Below, in pieces: positions 26,912 to 37,648 of a stretch of 64,000 bases of DNA. The position numbers and the translations under genes are program-made. The notes beneath the pieces are model-generated. The model ran no database searches. It was not told where the DNA came from and worked only from the letters and a program-made list of their open reading frames with translations. The stretch spans positions 124,001-188,000 of the forward strand of contig NZ_JACBZM010000001.1 in assembly GCF_013408525.1 (NCBI RefSeq), given 5' to 3'. How positions within the stretch are numbered: position 1 is the first letter of the stretch; each line of letters opens with the position of its first letter. Source of the stretch: Nocardioides aromaticivorans (GTDB taxonomy: Bacteria > Actinomycetota > Actinomycetes > Propionibacteriales > Nocardioidaceae).

Positions 26912-27017
26912 GGTGGTCGAGGAGGTCGCGCAGCGACCACCACCCGGTGGTCGAGGAGGTCGCGCAGCAACCACCACCCGGTGGTCGAGGAGGTCGCGCA
27001 GCGACCGTCACGAGACC
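26912..27017. repeat. Three tandem REP-like repeat units
   Basis: Units begin at 26912, 26946 and 26980 (34-base period); the last is a full 38-base unit ending 27017. The inner hairpin of the middle unit reads GGTCGC-GCA-GCAACC, intermediate between the two fully paired versions and still pairable by G-U in a minus-strand RNA. The last unit supplies the final codons and stop of the minus-strand regulator gene. Confidence 0.9.
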
Positions 27018-27691
27018 CCCGCAGCCTCCGCACCCCGCAGCACCACACAGCACCCACGGCCCGGCGCGACCGGCTCTGCCGCCATCTGGTCGCCGCCCAC
27101 CCGGCGCGCGAGCGCCGCCACGAACGCGTGGTTGACCCCGCAGACCAGGTCGCGGTGCTCCGCGGCCAGGCGCCCGAAGGGACAGTTGCGCAGCACGATC
27201 CCGGCGTCGGACTCCCGAGGCTCGTAGCCGAGCATCGCCAGGGTCGCACCGAGTCCCTCGCGCGCGGCCGGCCACTCCTCGGCGACCGACCGGGCCGCGC
27301 CGTCGGCGGCGTCCTGCAGTGCGTCGGGCATGGGCGTGCCGGCGAGGTTGCGCTCGACGGCGTCGGCGAGCACCTGGCCGGCCAGGTCGTAGCGCCGGCT
27401 CGGGACGCTGACGACCACCTCGCGCCCGGAGCGGCGGTAGAGCTTGGCCGGTCGTCCCGCGCCCGGCCCGGTCCGGCCGGTCAGCCGCTTGAACTCGGTG
27501 ACCAGCAGGCCCTCCTCGACGAGCCGGTCGAGGTGGAACTTCGCCGTGTGCCGCGGGACCTCCACGCCCGAGGCGGCCTGGTCCCGGCTCACCGCGCCGG
27601 GCTGCTCGGCGACGAAACGGTAGAGCTGGCGTCGTACCGGGTCGGCGAGTGCACCCAACCGGGTGACCCGTCGCCCGAAGGCCTCGTCCAT
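27008..27691 (-). CDS. SufR-like (COG2345) winged-helix regulator with Cys motif
   Basis: The 227-residue protein has an N-terminal winged helix (about residues 10-85; VSRDQAASGVEVPRHTAKFHLDRL) and a C-terminal domain with C170 (NCPFG), C184 (LVCGVN) and C214/C215 (GRGCC). This arrangement is like COG2345 regulators such as SufR, which sense iron-sulfur clusters, although no suf genes are nearby. The ribosome site GGGAGGGG precedes the ATG. It is divergent from a small membrane protein gene, with a palindrome in between. The last three residues GVS and the stop are encoded by a REP-like repeat. Confidence 0.82.
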   Translation of the reverse strand: MDEAFGRRVTRLGALADPVRRQLYRFVAEQPGAVSRDQAASGVEVPRHTAKFHLDRLVEEGLLVTEFKRLTGRTGPGAGRPAKLYRRSGREVVVSVPSRRYDLAGQVLADAVERNLAGTPMPDALQDAADGAARSVAEEWPAAREGLGATLAMLGYEPRESDAGIVLRNCPFGRLAAEHRDLVCGVNHAFVAALARRVGGDQMAAEPVAPGRGCCVVLRGAEAAGVS

Positions 27692-27729
27692 GGTGCGCCC
27701 CTCCCAGGGATTTCTAGCGGAGACAACTC

Positions 27730-27758
27730 TTGCCGAAAGACTACGACAGGTCTACCGT
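27730..27758 (+). promoter_or_regulatory. Sigma-70-type promoter for small membrane protein
   Basis: TTGCCG (27730-27735), a 17-base spacer and TACCGT (27753-27758) give a good primary-sigma promoter about 45 bases upstream of the ATG at 27806. Confidence 0.6.
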
Positions 27759-27768
27759 CAAAAGTGAT

Positions 27769-27784
27769 GTCCGTTACAACGGAC
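27769..27784. promoter_or_regulatory. Palindromic operator candidate
   Basis: GTCCGTTACAACGGAC is a perfect 7-base inverted repeat with a two-base centre. It lies just after the predicted transcription start of the small membrane protein gene and upstream of the divergent SufR-like gene, the expected place for that regulator to bind. Confidence 0.6.
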
Positions 27785-27805
27785 CGCCCGAGAAAGGACC
27801 CGGCC

Positions 27806-28264
27806 ATGGCCAGCACCCACGCGTGGGACAACCTCACCCACGACATGCGCGAGGAGCTCAACGACCTCGCCCACTTCTCCACCATCGACGCGAACCGCCA
27901 GGGACGCGTCGCCCTCTGGGCCACGCTCACCGCACTCCCGCTGGTGTGGGGCCTGGACATGCTCTTCGGCGTGATGACGGACCACTGGGACAGCTATGTC
28001 GCGGTGTGGGCCAACAACTTCCTGCCCGGATCCGCCGACGACGCCGTGATGTGGATCGGCATCGTGACCCTCGCCATCGGCGTCCTGGTCGCGGTCGCCC
28101 CGCACTTCGGCGGCGACGTGCTCGGCATCTGGCTGGTCCTGCTCGCGATCAACCTGTTCGGCGTCGACGGCGTCGCCCACCTCGCGGTCGGCATGCTCGC
28201 CCTGGCGTTCTGCAGCTTCGCGATGGCCCGGATGGTGCGCGGCGACCACATCAGGGAGGCCTAG
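27806..28264 (+). CDS. Small four-helix membrane protein, possibly SPW-repeat-like
   Basis: The 152-residue protein has a soluble N-terminal 35 residues and about four membrane segments (near 40-60, 78-97, 100-118 and 121-140). I do not recognise a firm family; the paired helices around acidic residues resemble SPW-type repeat proteins only loosely. The ATG at 27806 has GAAAGGA upstream. It is divergent from the SufR-like regulator and probably its main target. Role unknown. Confidence 0.8.
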   Translation: MASTHAWDNLTHDMREELNDLAHFSTIDANRQGRVALWATLTALPLVWGLDMLFGVMTDHWDSYVAVWANNFLPGSADDAVMWIGIVTLAIGVLVAVAPHFGGDVLGIWLVLLAINLFGVDGVAHLAVGMLALAFCSFAMARMVRGDHIREA

Positions 28265-28291
28265 GGTTTCGAGGCTCGCTGCTCTCGCACC

Positions 28292-30346
<2,055 letters not shown>

Positions 30347-30407
30347 GGTGCGAGTCTAGGGAGCGGGTGTCCGATGAGTACGCCGCCCGCGCGCGGTCTC
30401 CCCCACC

Positions 30408-30866
30408 ATGAGCATCGCGAGCAGCCACATCCAGCCGTGCCTGTGGTTCGACGACACGCTGGAGGAGGCCGCGCGCTTCTACACCGGCATCTTCCCGAAC
30501 TCCGCCATCGGCCACCTCGGCCCGATGGCCGGTGAGTTCACCCTCGACGGGATGACCTTCCGCGGGATCAACGGCGGGCCGGCGTTCCCCTTCACGGAGG
30601 CGGTCTCGTTCTCGGTGACCTGCCGCGACCAGACCGAGGTCGACTACTACTGGGACTCGCTGGCCGACGGCGGCCAGGAGTCGGTGTGCGGCTGGCTGAA
30701 GGACCGCTACGGGCTGTCGTGGCAGATCGTGCCGGTGCGGCTCTACGAGCTGATGACCGATCCCGACCCCGCCCGCGCCGAGGCGGCCAGCCGGGCGATG
30801 CTGGGGATGCGGCGGATCGTGGTCGCCGAGCTCGAGGCGGCGGCGGACGCCGTACACCCGGGGTGA
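30408..30866 (+). CDS. VOC-superfamily protein (PhnB/YjdN-like)
   Basis: The 152-residue protein opens with QPCLWFDDTLEEAARFYTGIFPNS, the start of the PhnB-like vicinal oxygen chelate fold; later it has the paired FRGINGGP and SFSVTCRDQTEVDYYWD strands and helix. Such proteins occur as small metal or ligand-binding enzymes of mostly unknown activity; a methyltransferase name often attached to them is not supported. Divergent from nadE with 61 bases between. Confidence 0.88.
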   Translation: MSIASSHIQPCLWFDDTLEEAARFYTGIFPNSAIGHLGPMAGEFTLDGMTFRGINGGPAFPFTEAVSFSVTCRDQTEVDYYWDSLADGGQESVCGWLKDRYGLSWQIVPVRLYELMTDPDPARAEAASRAMLGMRRIVVAELEAAADAVHPG

Positions 30867-30972
30867 CCCAACACACAGCGCGCGCCGGCTCCGCCCGGAC
30901 TAGCCTCGTGGTTGCCCTTTCACGAACGTGGACCCGCACCTGCGGGCCGCGAGTCACCAGAGTGGAGCAACG

Positions 30973-31836
30973 ATGAGCAGCACCCCCGAAGAGACCGCGC
31001 CGTACGGCGGCGCACCCGCCGCGGCCGCGTCCCCCGCACCGGTCAGGCGGATCCGCACGCACCACCTGCGCGAGATGAAGGAGCGCGGCGAGCGCTTCTC
31101 GATGCTGACCAGCTACGACCAGCTGACGGCCGGCATCTTCGACGAGGCCGGGATCGAGGTCCTCCTCGTCGGCGACAGCGCGTCCAACAACGTCCTCGGC
31201 AACAGCACCTCGATCCCCGTCACGGTCGACGAGCTACTCCCGCTGACCCGCGCCGTGAGCCGCTCGGTGTCCCGGGCGCTGGTCGTCGGCGACCTGCCGT
31301 TCGGCAGCTACCAGGCGTCGCCCGAGCAGGGCTACCTGACCGCCGTCCGGTTCATGAAGGAGGGCGGCGCCCACTGCGTGAAGCTCGAGGGCGGCGTCGA
31401 GATGGCCCCGCAGATCGAGCGGATGACGCGCGGCGGCATCCCGGTCATGGCCCACATCGGCTTCACCCCGCAGTCCGAGCACGCCCTCGGCGGCTACCGG
31501 GTCCAGGGCCGCGGTGCGGCCGCCGACCGGGTGCTCCGTGACGCCCTCGCGGTCCAGGAGGCCGGCGCCTTCGCCGTCGTCATGGAGATGGTCCCCGGCG
31601 ATGTCGCCGCCGAGGTCACCGCCAAGCTCGACATCCCCACGATCGGCATCGGTGCCGGCAACCAGTGCGACGGCCAGGTCCTCGTGTGGCAGGACGCCTT
31701 CGGCCTGCGCACGGGCAAGCTGCCCCGCTTCGTCAAGCAGTACGCCGACCTCCGCTCGGTGCTGCTCGACGCCGCCCGTGCCTACGACTCCGAGGTCAAG
31801 GACCAGAGCTTCCCGGCTCCCGAGCACACGTTCTGA
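30973..31836 (+). CDS. panB: 3-methyl-2-oxobutanoate hydroxymethyltransferase
   Basis: The 287-residue enzyme makes ketopantoate from 2-oxoisovalerate and methylene-tetrahydrofolate, the first committed step of pantothenate and CoA synthesis. Family features: [28 protein letters not shown] (metal-binding Asp), KLEGG and [23 protein letters not shown] near the end. The ATG at 30973 follows GTGGAG. An N-terminal Ala/Pro-rich tail of about 25 residues precedes the barrel. panC and panD are not nearby. Confidence 0.96.
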   Translation: MSSTPEETAPYGGAPAAAASPAPVRRIRTHHLREMKERGERFSMLTSYDQLTAGIFDEAGIEVLLVGDSASNNVLGNSTSIPVTVDELLPLTRAVSRSVSRALVVGDLPFGSYQASPEQGYLTAVRFMKEGGAHCVKLEGGVEMAPQIERMTRGGIPVMAHIGFTPQSEHALGGYRVQGRGAAADRVLRDALAVQEAGAFAVVMEMVPGDVAAEVTAKLDIPTIGIGAGNQCDGQVLVWQDAFGLRTGKLPRFVKQYADLRSVLLDAARAYDSEVKDQSFPAPEHTF

Positions 31837-31871
31837 CCCACGCAGCGCCCGGGGCGGCGTACGGTCGCTCC

Positions 31872-33020
31872 ATGAGGGAGCGTCTCGTGGTCCTGCCCGT
31901 CCTCGTCCTGCTCGCGTCGGTCCTCGGCGCCGCCTGTGCCGGCGGCGCCGAGGAGCGCGGCACCCCGGCGCTCGACGTCGAGGTCGTCGCGAGCGGCCTG
32001 GACCATCCGTGGGAGGTCCAGGAGCTGCCGACCGGCGACCTGCTCGTCACCCAGCGCGAGCGGCGCACGCTGACGCTCGTCGACGCCGACACGGGCGCGA
32101 AGCGCAATCTCGCCTTCCCGAGCAGCAGCGTCTGGGCACGGGGCGAGACCGGGCTGCTCGGCCTGGCCGTCGACCCCCGCTTCGCGAGCAACCGGCGCAT
32201 CTACACGTGCTCGGGCTGGCGGACCGCCTCCGGCCACGACATCCGCGTGGTCTCGTGGCAGCTCGACACCCGCTTCACCCGCGCGACCCGGCTGCGCTTC
32301 CTCAAGGTGGGCCTGCCGTCCAACTCCATCGGCCGGCACGGCGGCTGCCGCCTGCTGATCACCGGGTACGGCGCCCTCCTCGTCGGCACCGGAGACGCCG
32401 CCCACGGCACCAACCCGCAGAACCTCTCGTCGCTGGGCGGCAAGGTCCTGCGGATGGACCGCTTCTACGGCCGGCCGTGGCCGACGAACCCGTGGGTCAA
32501 GGGCACCGGCAACCGGCGCTGGGTGCTGACCTACGGGCACCGCAACGTGCAGGGGCTCGCCCAGCGCTCGGACGGCAGCGTCTGGTCGGTCGAGCACGGC
32601 TCCTACCGCGACGACGAGATCAACCTGGTCCGCAACGGCCGCAACTTCGGCTGGAACCCGGTCCCGGGCTACAACGAGAGCGTCCCGATGACCGACGGCA
32701 ACCTGCCCGGCACGCAGTACGGCGCCCGCTGGCGCTCCGGCGACCCGACGATCGCGCCGTCCGGGGCGGACTTCGTCCGCGGCTCCGGCTGGGGCGACCT
32801 CGCCGGCACGCTCGCCGTCGCGGTGCTCAAGGACCAGCGCCTGATGTTCGTCCGCTTCGACAGCGACGGCGTCCTGCAGTGGACCCGCTCCCCCGCCGAG
32901 CTGCGCGGCACCCGCGGCCGCCTGCGCGACGTGACCGCCGCCCGCGACGGCTCGCTGCTGGTCACCACCGACAACGGCGGCGGGCAGGACGTGCTCCTGC
33001 GGGTCCGTCCGGCCGGCTGA
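31872..33020 (+). CDS. PQQ-type sugar dehydrogenase-like lipoprotein
   Basis: The 382-residue protein has a signal peptide with lipobox-like LGAAC (Cys near residue 21) and a six-bladed propeller of the soluble aldose sugar dehydrogenase (Gdh-B) family: GLDHPWEVQELPTGDLLVTQR at the start, GLLGLAVDPRF, a blade with RHGGCRLL, then VEHGSYRDDEINLVRNGRNFGWN. It would oxidise sugars outside the membrane using PQQ, but the organism must supply the cofactor and no pqq genes are seen. The start ATG 31872 has no strong ribosome site. Confidence 0.88.
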   Translation: MRERLVVLPVLVLLASVLGAACAGGAEERGTPALDVEVVASGLDHPWEVQELPTGDLLVTQRERRTLTLVDADTGAKRNLAFPSSSVWARGETGLLGLAVDPRFASNRRIYTCSGWRTASGHDIRVVSWQLDTRFTRATRLRFLKVGLPSNSIGRHGGCRLLITGYGALLVGTGDAAHGTNPQNLSSLGGKVLRMDRFYGRPWPTNPWVKGTGNRRWVLTYGHRNVQGLAQRSDGSVWSVEHGSYRDDEINLVRNGRNFGWNPVPGYNESVPMTDGNLPGTQYGARWRSGDPTIAPSGADFVRGSGWGDLAGTLAVAVLKDQRLMFVRFDSDGVLQWTRSPAELRGTRGRLRDVTAARDGSLLVTTDNGGGQDVLLRVRPAG

Positions 33021-33022
33021 CC

Positions 33023-33074
33023 GTAGTCGGGGGGGTGGGAGTGACCCAGGGGTCACTCCCACCCACCCGACTAC
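33023..33074. terminator. Near-perfect 52-base palindrome, bidirectional terminator/repeat A
   Basis: Arms of 25 bases pair with one mismatch (position 32 with 65 of the 33000 block) around a two-base AG loop. It lies between converging genes and its right end contains the stop codon (33071-33073) of the minus-strand gene. Its core recurs at 34042-34083. Confidence 0.9.
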
Positions 33075-33985
33075 GCTGCCGGAACGCCGAGCAGCCGGAG
33101 GTCTCGCGCCACCGTCCCGGGTTCGTCACGTAGCTCGCGGGTCGTGCACCTCACGACCACCCGTGTCGGCGAGGTCAAGGCACGTTGGCGCGCGAGGTCG
33201 TCCTCCCAGTGCTCGACCTCCATGTGGAAGCCACCGTCCACCTCGAGCACGATGGTGCGGCCGTCGGGGAGCCGCCACTCGCAGTCGGTGAATCGCAGCC
33301 GTCCGCTGGCATCACGTCGCCGCACCTGCCGCACCGGCAGCGCCAGTCCACCGGCTCGGCACATCCTGCGGACGTCGATCTCCCCGACGGACTGGGCACC
33401 GCCCGCGATCTCCGCGAGTGCGCGCCGGAATCGCCCCGCACCTCGAAGTGGTGCCAACCTGTCGATCCACTCCGAAAGGCGATCGGGTGAGGTCAGGCCC
33501 TGCTGGACCGTTGCCGCGAGGACACCCTCGGCAACCCGGGGCGAGCGCTGGCGGGAGGCGAACAGCAGGACGGCCGGCTCGATTCGGGCAACAGGCAGCT
33601 CGTGGCCGGGCCGACGCAGGACAGCCAGGTCACGCCGGCTGCGGACGTACGTGACGCCGAGGAAGCCCTCACCGACGTCGGCGCCGTGAGGGACGAGCAC
33701 CGTGACGTCGTCACGGTGCCAGTTGCGCAGTCCGCCGACCTCCGCGGCCGTGAGGCCACCGACCACGGCCCGCGCTCCACCATGCAGCACACCGACCCAC
33801 ATCGACTGCTCACGCGTCAGCTCGCCCGTCGTCGTACCGATGACGGTCGGGGTGTGGGCCACCCAACGCCCCGTCTCGACACGGTGCCGGATCGCCCATC
33901 GGTCGATGCCGACGCCGGCGAGCTGCGCGCGGGTGAGGAGCCCCGCTTGCCGTACCGCCAACCGCTTCCAGTCGTCCCGAGCCAT
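33071..33985 (-). CDS. AbiEi-like winged helix plus DUF559/Vsr-type endonuclease-like protein
   Basis: The 304-residue protein has an N-terminal AbiEi-antitoxin-like winged helix (about residues 5-55; LAVRQAGLLTRAQLAGVGI) and a C-terminal Vsr/DUF559-like segment (about 225-300; LPDGRTIVLEVDGGFHME, then DDLARQR and a VVVRCTTREL end). The catalytic Asp/Glu of that fold are plausible in DCEW and LEVDG. No AbiEii toxin gene is adjacent, so this is an orphan. The gene is flanked on both sides by copies of the same long palindrome. Such orphans are common in actinobacteria and their role is unknown. Confidence 0.78.
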   Translation of the reverse strand: MARDDWKRLAVRQAGLLTRAQLAGVGIDRWAIRHRVETGRWVAHTPTVIGTTTGELTREQSMWVGVLHGGARAVVGGLTAAEVGGLRNWHRDDVTVLVPHGADVGEGFLGVTYVRSRRDLAVLRRPGHELPVARIEPAVLLFASRQRSPRVAEGVLAATVQQGLTSPDRLSEWIDRLAPLRGAGRFRRALAEIAGGAQSVGEIDVRRMCRAGGLALPVRQVRRRDASGRLRFTDCEWRLPDGRTIVLEVDGGFHMEVEHWEDDLARQRALTSPTRVVVRCTTRELRDEPGTVARDLRLLGVPAA

Positions 33986-34041
33986 GTGACGAGGCTGCCC
34001 GCAAACGACCTGGACTGCAGCGCTCCTCCACAGGCCGGGGT

Positions 34042-34083
34042 TGGGTGGGTGGGAGTGACCCAGGGGTCACTCCCACCCACCCA
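34042..34083. repeat. Palindrome repeat B, same core as 33023-33074
   Basis: Arms 34042-34061 and 34064-34083 pair perfectly over 20 bases around an AG loop. The central 36 bases equal those of the palindrome at 33023-33074. It lies downstream of no gene end on the plus strand but between the start of the AbiEi-like gene and the end of the M3 peptidase gene. Confidence 0.9.
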
Positions 34084-34091
34084 GCTCGCCG

Positions 34092-36119
34092 TCAGGCCAG
34101 GCCGCGACGCTCCAGCAGCGGCTGGATCGGGGCGGGCCGCCCGCGCCACTCGAGGTACGACGCCAGCGGGTCGCGCGTGCCGCCGATGCCGATCACGTGG
34201 CGGAGGTAGGCGTCGCCGTTCTCGCGGGTGAGCCCGCCGTTCTCCTTGAACCACGCGACGGTGTCGGCGTCGAGCACCTCGCTCCAGATGTAGGAGTAGT
34301 AGGCCGAGGCGTAGCCGGAGCTGAAGCTGTGGGCGAAGTAGGGCGTCGAGTAGCGCGGCGGCACGGCGGGGTTGTCGAGGCCCACGTCGGCCAGCGCCTG
34401 CTGCTCGAAGGCCGCCACGGCCTCCGGGTCGGTCGGGACCTCCTCGGGGGCCAGCTCGTGCCAGGCGAGGTCGACGAGCGCGGCGGCGAGGTACTCGCTC
34501 GTCGCGAAGCCCTCGTTGAACGTCTCGGCCGCGCGGATCCGCTCGACGACCTCGGCCGGGATCGGCTCGCCGGTCTCGTGGTGGACCGCGTAGCTGGCGA
34601 GCACCTCGGGCCACAGCACCCACATCTCGTTGACCTGCGAGGGGTACTCGACGAAGTCGCGGAAGACCGAGGTGCCCGAGAACTTCGGGTACGTCGACCG
34701 GGCGAGCAGCCCGTGCAGGGCGTGGCCGAACTCGTGGAAGAGCGTCCGGGTCTCGTCCCACGTCAGCAGGGTCGCCTCGCCGTCGGCCGGCTTGGGCACG
34801 TTGAGGTTGTTGACGACGACGGCGGACTCGTTGCCGAGCAGGACGGACTGGTCGACGAAGCTGCTCATCCACGCGCCGCCCCGCTTCGAGTCGCGGGTGT
34901 AGAGGTCGAGCAGGTAGAGGCCGATGGGGGTGCCGTCGCGGCTGACCTCGAAGACCCGCACGTCCGGGTGGTAGCCGGCCAGGTCGCCGCGCTCGGCGAA
35001 CGTGAGGCCGAACAGCGCGCCGGCCGCGAAGAAGACGCCGTCCTGCAGGACCCGCTCCGCCTCGAACCACGGGCGCAGCGCGGCCAGGTCGACGTCGTAC
35101 TCGGCGGCGCGAACCCGCTCGGCGTAGAACGGCCAGTCCCACGGCGCGACCTCGAAGCCCGCCTGTGCGGACAGCGCCTCCTGCTCGCGACGGGCGTTGC
35201 GGGCGGCCGGCGCCGCGAGCTGCTCGAGCAGCGAGCGGACGGCAGCCGGGGTGCCGGCGGTGTTGTCCGCGGTGACCAGGGCCGCGTGGTTGTCGAAGCC
35301 GAGGAGACGGGCCCGCTCGGCGCGCAGCCGCAGGATGTCGAGGGCGAGCGCACGGGTGTCGTGGTCCCCGCCGCGGCTGCCACGTGAGCGCTGGGCCGTG
35401 GACAGCCGCTCGCGCACGGACCGATCGGTCAGGGCCGCGAGGTGCGGGTGGGCCGTCGGCAGCACGAGGGTGAGCAGGTACTTCCCCTCGAGGCCGCGCG
35501 CGGCGGCGGCCGCTGCCGCCGCCGACACCTCTCCCGGCGTCAGCCCGGCGAGCTCGGCCGGATCGTCGACCACGACGGCAAGGTCGTTGCTGTCGGCCTG
35601 GAGCGCCAGCTCGAAGGCGGTCTCCTTGCTGGAGATCTCGCCGTTGAGCGCGCGCAGCCGGGCCTTGTCGTCCTCGCCCAGGGCCGCACCGGCGAGCCGG
35701 AAGTCGGCGACATAGCGCTCGACGAGGTACGCCGCCTCGGCGTCCAGTTCCGACGCCTGGCCGGCCACGGCCTGGATCCGCTCCCACAGCGCCGCGTCCA
35801 GCAGGATCGCGTCGGAGTGCGCGGCGAGCCGGGGCGCGAACTCGGCCCGCACCGCGTCGACGGTCGCGGACGAGTCCGCGCCGGCCTTGTTGTGGAAGAC
35901 CCGCAGGACGCGCGAGAGCGAGGTCCCGCTGCGCTCCAGCGGCACCAGCGTGTTGTCGAAGGTCGGCACCGCCGGATCGGCGGTGATGTCCGCGATGGCC
36001 GCGAGCTGCTCGGCCATCGCGGCCTCGATCGCGGGCGCGTAGTCGTCGTCGGTGATGTCCGCGAAGGGCGGCAGCTGGTGGGGCAGTTGGCTGGGCCCGA
36101 GCAGGGCTTCCGTCGTCAC
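34092..36119 (-). CDS. M3-family zinc oligopeptidase
   Basis: The 675-residue protein is a cytoplasmic thimet-type peptidase (oligopeptidase A / peptidyl-dipeptidase Dcp group). The zinc motif HEFGHALHG lies near residue 460, followed by the third-ligand region [10 protein letters not shown]. It cleaves short peptides, usually in turnover of degraded proteins or signal peptides. GTG at 36119 overlaps the stop of the upstream gene by four bases. Length is normal for the family and no signal peptide is seen. Confidence 0.94.
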   Translation of the reverse strand: MTTEALLGPSQLPHQLPPFADITDDDYAPAIEAAMAEQLAAIADITADPAVPTFDNTLVPLERSGTSLSRVLRVFHNKAGADSSATVDAVRAEFAPRLAAHSDAILLDAALWERIQAVAGQASELDAEAAYLVERYVADFRLAGAALGEDDKARLRALNGEISSKETAFELALQADSNDLAVVVDDPAELAGLTPGEVSAAAAAAAARGLEGKYLLTLVLPTAHPHLAALTDRSVRERLSTAQRSRGSRGGDHDTRALALDILRLRAERARLLGFDNHAALVTADNTAGTPAAVRSLLEQLAAPAARNARREQEALSAQAGFEVAPWDWPFYAERVRAAEYDVDLAALRPWFEAERVLQDGVFFAAGALFGLTFAERGDLAGYHPDVRVFEVSRDGTPIGLYLLDLYTRDSKRGGAWMSSFVDQSVLLGNESAVVVNNLNVPKPADGEATLLTWDETRTLFHEFGHALHGLLARSTYPKFSGTSVFRDFVEYPSQVNEMWVLWPEVLASYAVHHETGEPIPAEVVERIRAAETFNEGFATSEYLAAALVDLAWHELAPEEVPTDPEAVAAFEQQALADVGLDNPAVPPRYSTPYFAHSFSSGYASAYYSYIWSEVLDADTVAWFKENGGLTRENGDAYLRHVIGIGGTRDPLASYLEWRGRPAPIQPLLERRGLA

Positions 36120-37480
36120 TCCGCCACTGTAGTGACGGCTCCGTCGTCCGGGGTCGCGGCCGGCTCGGTCGACGGCTCCTGGACGGTCGGCTCCTCGGCG
36201 GCGGCGCGGGTCGCGTCCGGCTCCGCGGTCGCCGTCGGCTCGGTGGACGGCTCCGGGGAGGGGACGGGCTCCGGTGTCGGCTCCGGTGTGGGCTCGGGCG
36301 TCGGCTCCGGGTCGGGAGTCGGCTCGGGCTCCGGAGTCGGGTCGGGCGTCGGCTCCGGGTCCGGTGTCGGCTCCGGGTCAGGAGTCGGCTCCGGGTCGGG
36401 CGTGGGCTCCGGGTCCGGCGTCGGCTCCGGTTCCGTCGTCGGGTCGGGGTCCGTCGACGGACCGGTCGACGGGTCGGTGCCGGGCTGCTCGCCGCTCCCG
36501 CCCCCGTCACCCCGGACGATGTCGCCGGAGCGCGGGATCACCAGGCCGGAGTGCCGGATCGCCGAGCGCACGTGGCGGATCGCGTCGTCGACGGCGTCGT
36601 CACAACCGCAGTCGACCAGGTCCCCGGGCAGCACGCCGGCGAGCATCGGGATGGCGATCGGCTGGTTCTCCATCTCCTCGGCGTAGAACGCCGCGAGCGC
36701 GATCACCGTGTCGGCGTACCCCTTCGCCTCGTTGTACGTCGCCAGCGCGTTGCGCAGCGCCGGCTCGGTCGACAGGTCCGGCCGGCCGGAGCACAGGAGC
36801 ACGCTGGCACCGAGCGCGGCGTCGTCGAGGTCCTGGGGGTTGCGCTTCGTGTCGCTGTCGGCGTCGACCGCGACGGCCGCCCAGGTCGCCGGCAGCAGCC
36901 CGAGCGGACCGACGGTGGCGTCCCACCGGGTGTTGCGGTCGAGGAGGCCGGCATCGGTGTCGCTGACCCGGTTGCGCCCGCCGCGCCCGTCCTGCGGCTT
37001 GCCGATGATCGCCGGTGTCACGACGCCTTCGTCGCTCACCTCGTGGTCGAGGCTCTCCCCGCGGCCGTGGTTCGACTCGATGCGTCCGATGGCGGCGAGC
37101 ACGGTCCAGTCCAGGTTGCAGTCGGCCGCGCCGTCGATGATCGATGCCGCCCGCTGGTAGGCGAGCAGCGCGGCGGGCGGGGCGTCGAGCACGGCGCCGT
37201 CGTACCCCGCGGCGGCACCGACGGGCTTGCGGACCGGCGCCGGGCCGAGGACGACCTGTTGCGGGACGGCAGCGGGGCCGGGCACGTCGGCCACCGCACC
37301 CGGCACGACCTGGTCGGCCGGCTGCGCGGTCCCGGGATCGGGATCGGCCGTCGACGCGGTCGGGATCCCACGACCGGTGACCCCGGTCAGGGCGAGCACG
37401 ACGGCCAGTGCCGCGACGAGTCCGACGACCCCGAGCGTCCGCCAGATCCAGCGCGTGGCCGGCTTGGTGGAGACCCCCAT
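36116..37480 (-). CDS. Membrane-anchored lytic murein transglycosylase with Pro/Glu/Thr-rich tail
   Basis: The 454-residue protein has an N-terminal membrane anchor (about residues 16-38), a lytic transglycosylase domain (about 125-310) and a long repetitive tail (about 350-430) of [11 protein letters not shown] units. Domain features: [14 protein letters not shown] (catalytic Glu in RIESNHG), [11 protein letters not shown] and [15 protein letters not shown]. It would cleave peptidoglycan outside the cell; the tail probably spans the wall. ATG at 37480 chosen over an upstream start at 37564 because the latter adds a leader before the anchor. Overlaps the peptidase gene by four bases. Confidence 0.88.
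   Translation of the reverse strand: MGVSTKPATRWIWRTLGVVGLVAALAVVLALTGVTGRGIPTASTADPDPGTAQPADQVVPGAVADVPGPAAVPQQVVLGPAPVRKPVGAAAGYDGAVLDAPPAALLAYQRAASIIDGAADCNLDWTVLAAIGRIESNHGRGESLDHEVSDEGVVTPAIIGKPQDGRGGRNRVSDTDAGLLDRNTRWDATVGPLGLLPATWAAVAVDADSDTKRNPQDLDDAALGASVLLCSGRPDLSTEPALRNALATYNEAKGYADTVIALAAFYAEEMENQPIAIPMLAGVLPGDLVDCGCDDAVDDAIRHVRSAIRHSGLVIPRSGDIVRGDGGGSGEQPGTDPSTGPSTDPDPTTEPEPTPDPEPTPDPEPTPDPEPTPDPEPTPDPTPEPEPTPDPEPTPEPTPEPTPEPVPSPEPSTEPTATAEPDATRAAAEEPTVQEPSTEPAATPDDGAVTTVAE
36242..36460. repeat. Imperfect short tandem repeat coding for PEPT-type tail
   Basis: About 220 bases of GGCTCCGG(A/G)T-like units repeat at 12- and 18-base spacing and encode the Pro/Glu/Thr/Asp-rich tail of the transglycosylase. 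Likely variable in length between strains. Confidence 0.85.
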
Positions 37481-37648
37481 TGCCACCGCACCTTTCTGCA
37501 AGAGTTGGACCTCACAAAGTGTTCGCCCCCGCCCACCTTTCCGCAGCGGAATCGACAGATCCATCGCCTTCGGGACCGTTCCGGAGGCGTTCGCACGGGG
37601 CGCACCGCACGTTCACCATCGGATCCGATGGATGAGAGGATGCCGCCC

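Noticed and set aside
26912..27017. CRISPR-like array of three direct repeats
   Set aside because: Units are adjacent with almost no spacer, occur at three other loci, and no cas gene is present.
22337..28264. A 1975-codon open frame on the plus strand
   Set aside because: It runs antisense through glnE and glnA2, which are certain; its composition is an Arg/Gly/Ala/Val shadow of high-GC codons. Only its last 152 codons (27806-28264) are a real gene.
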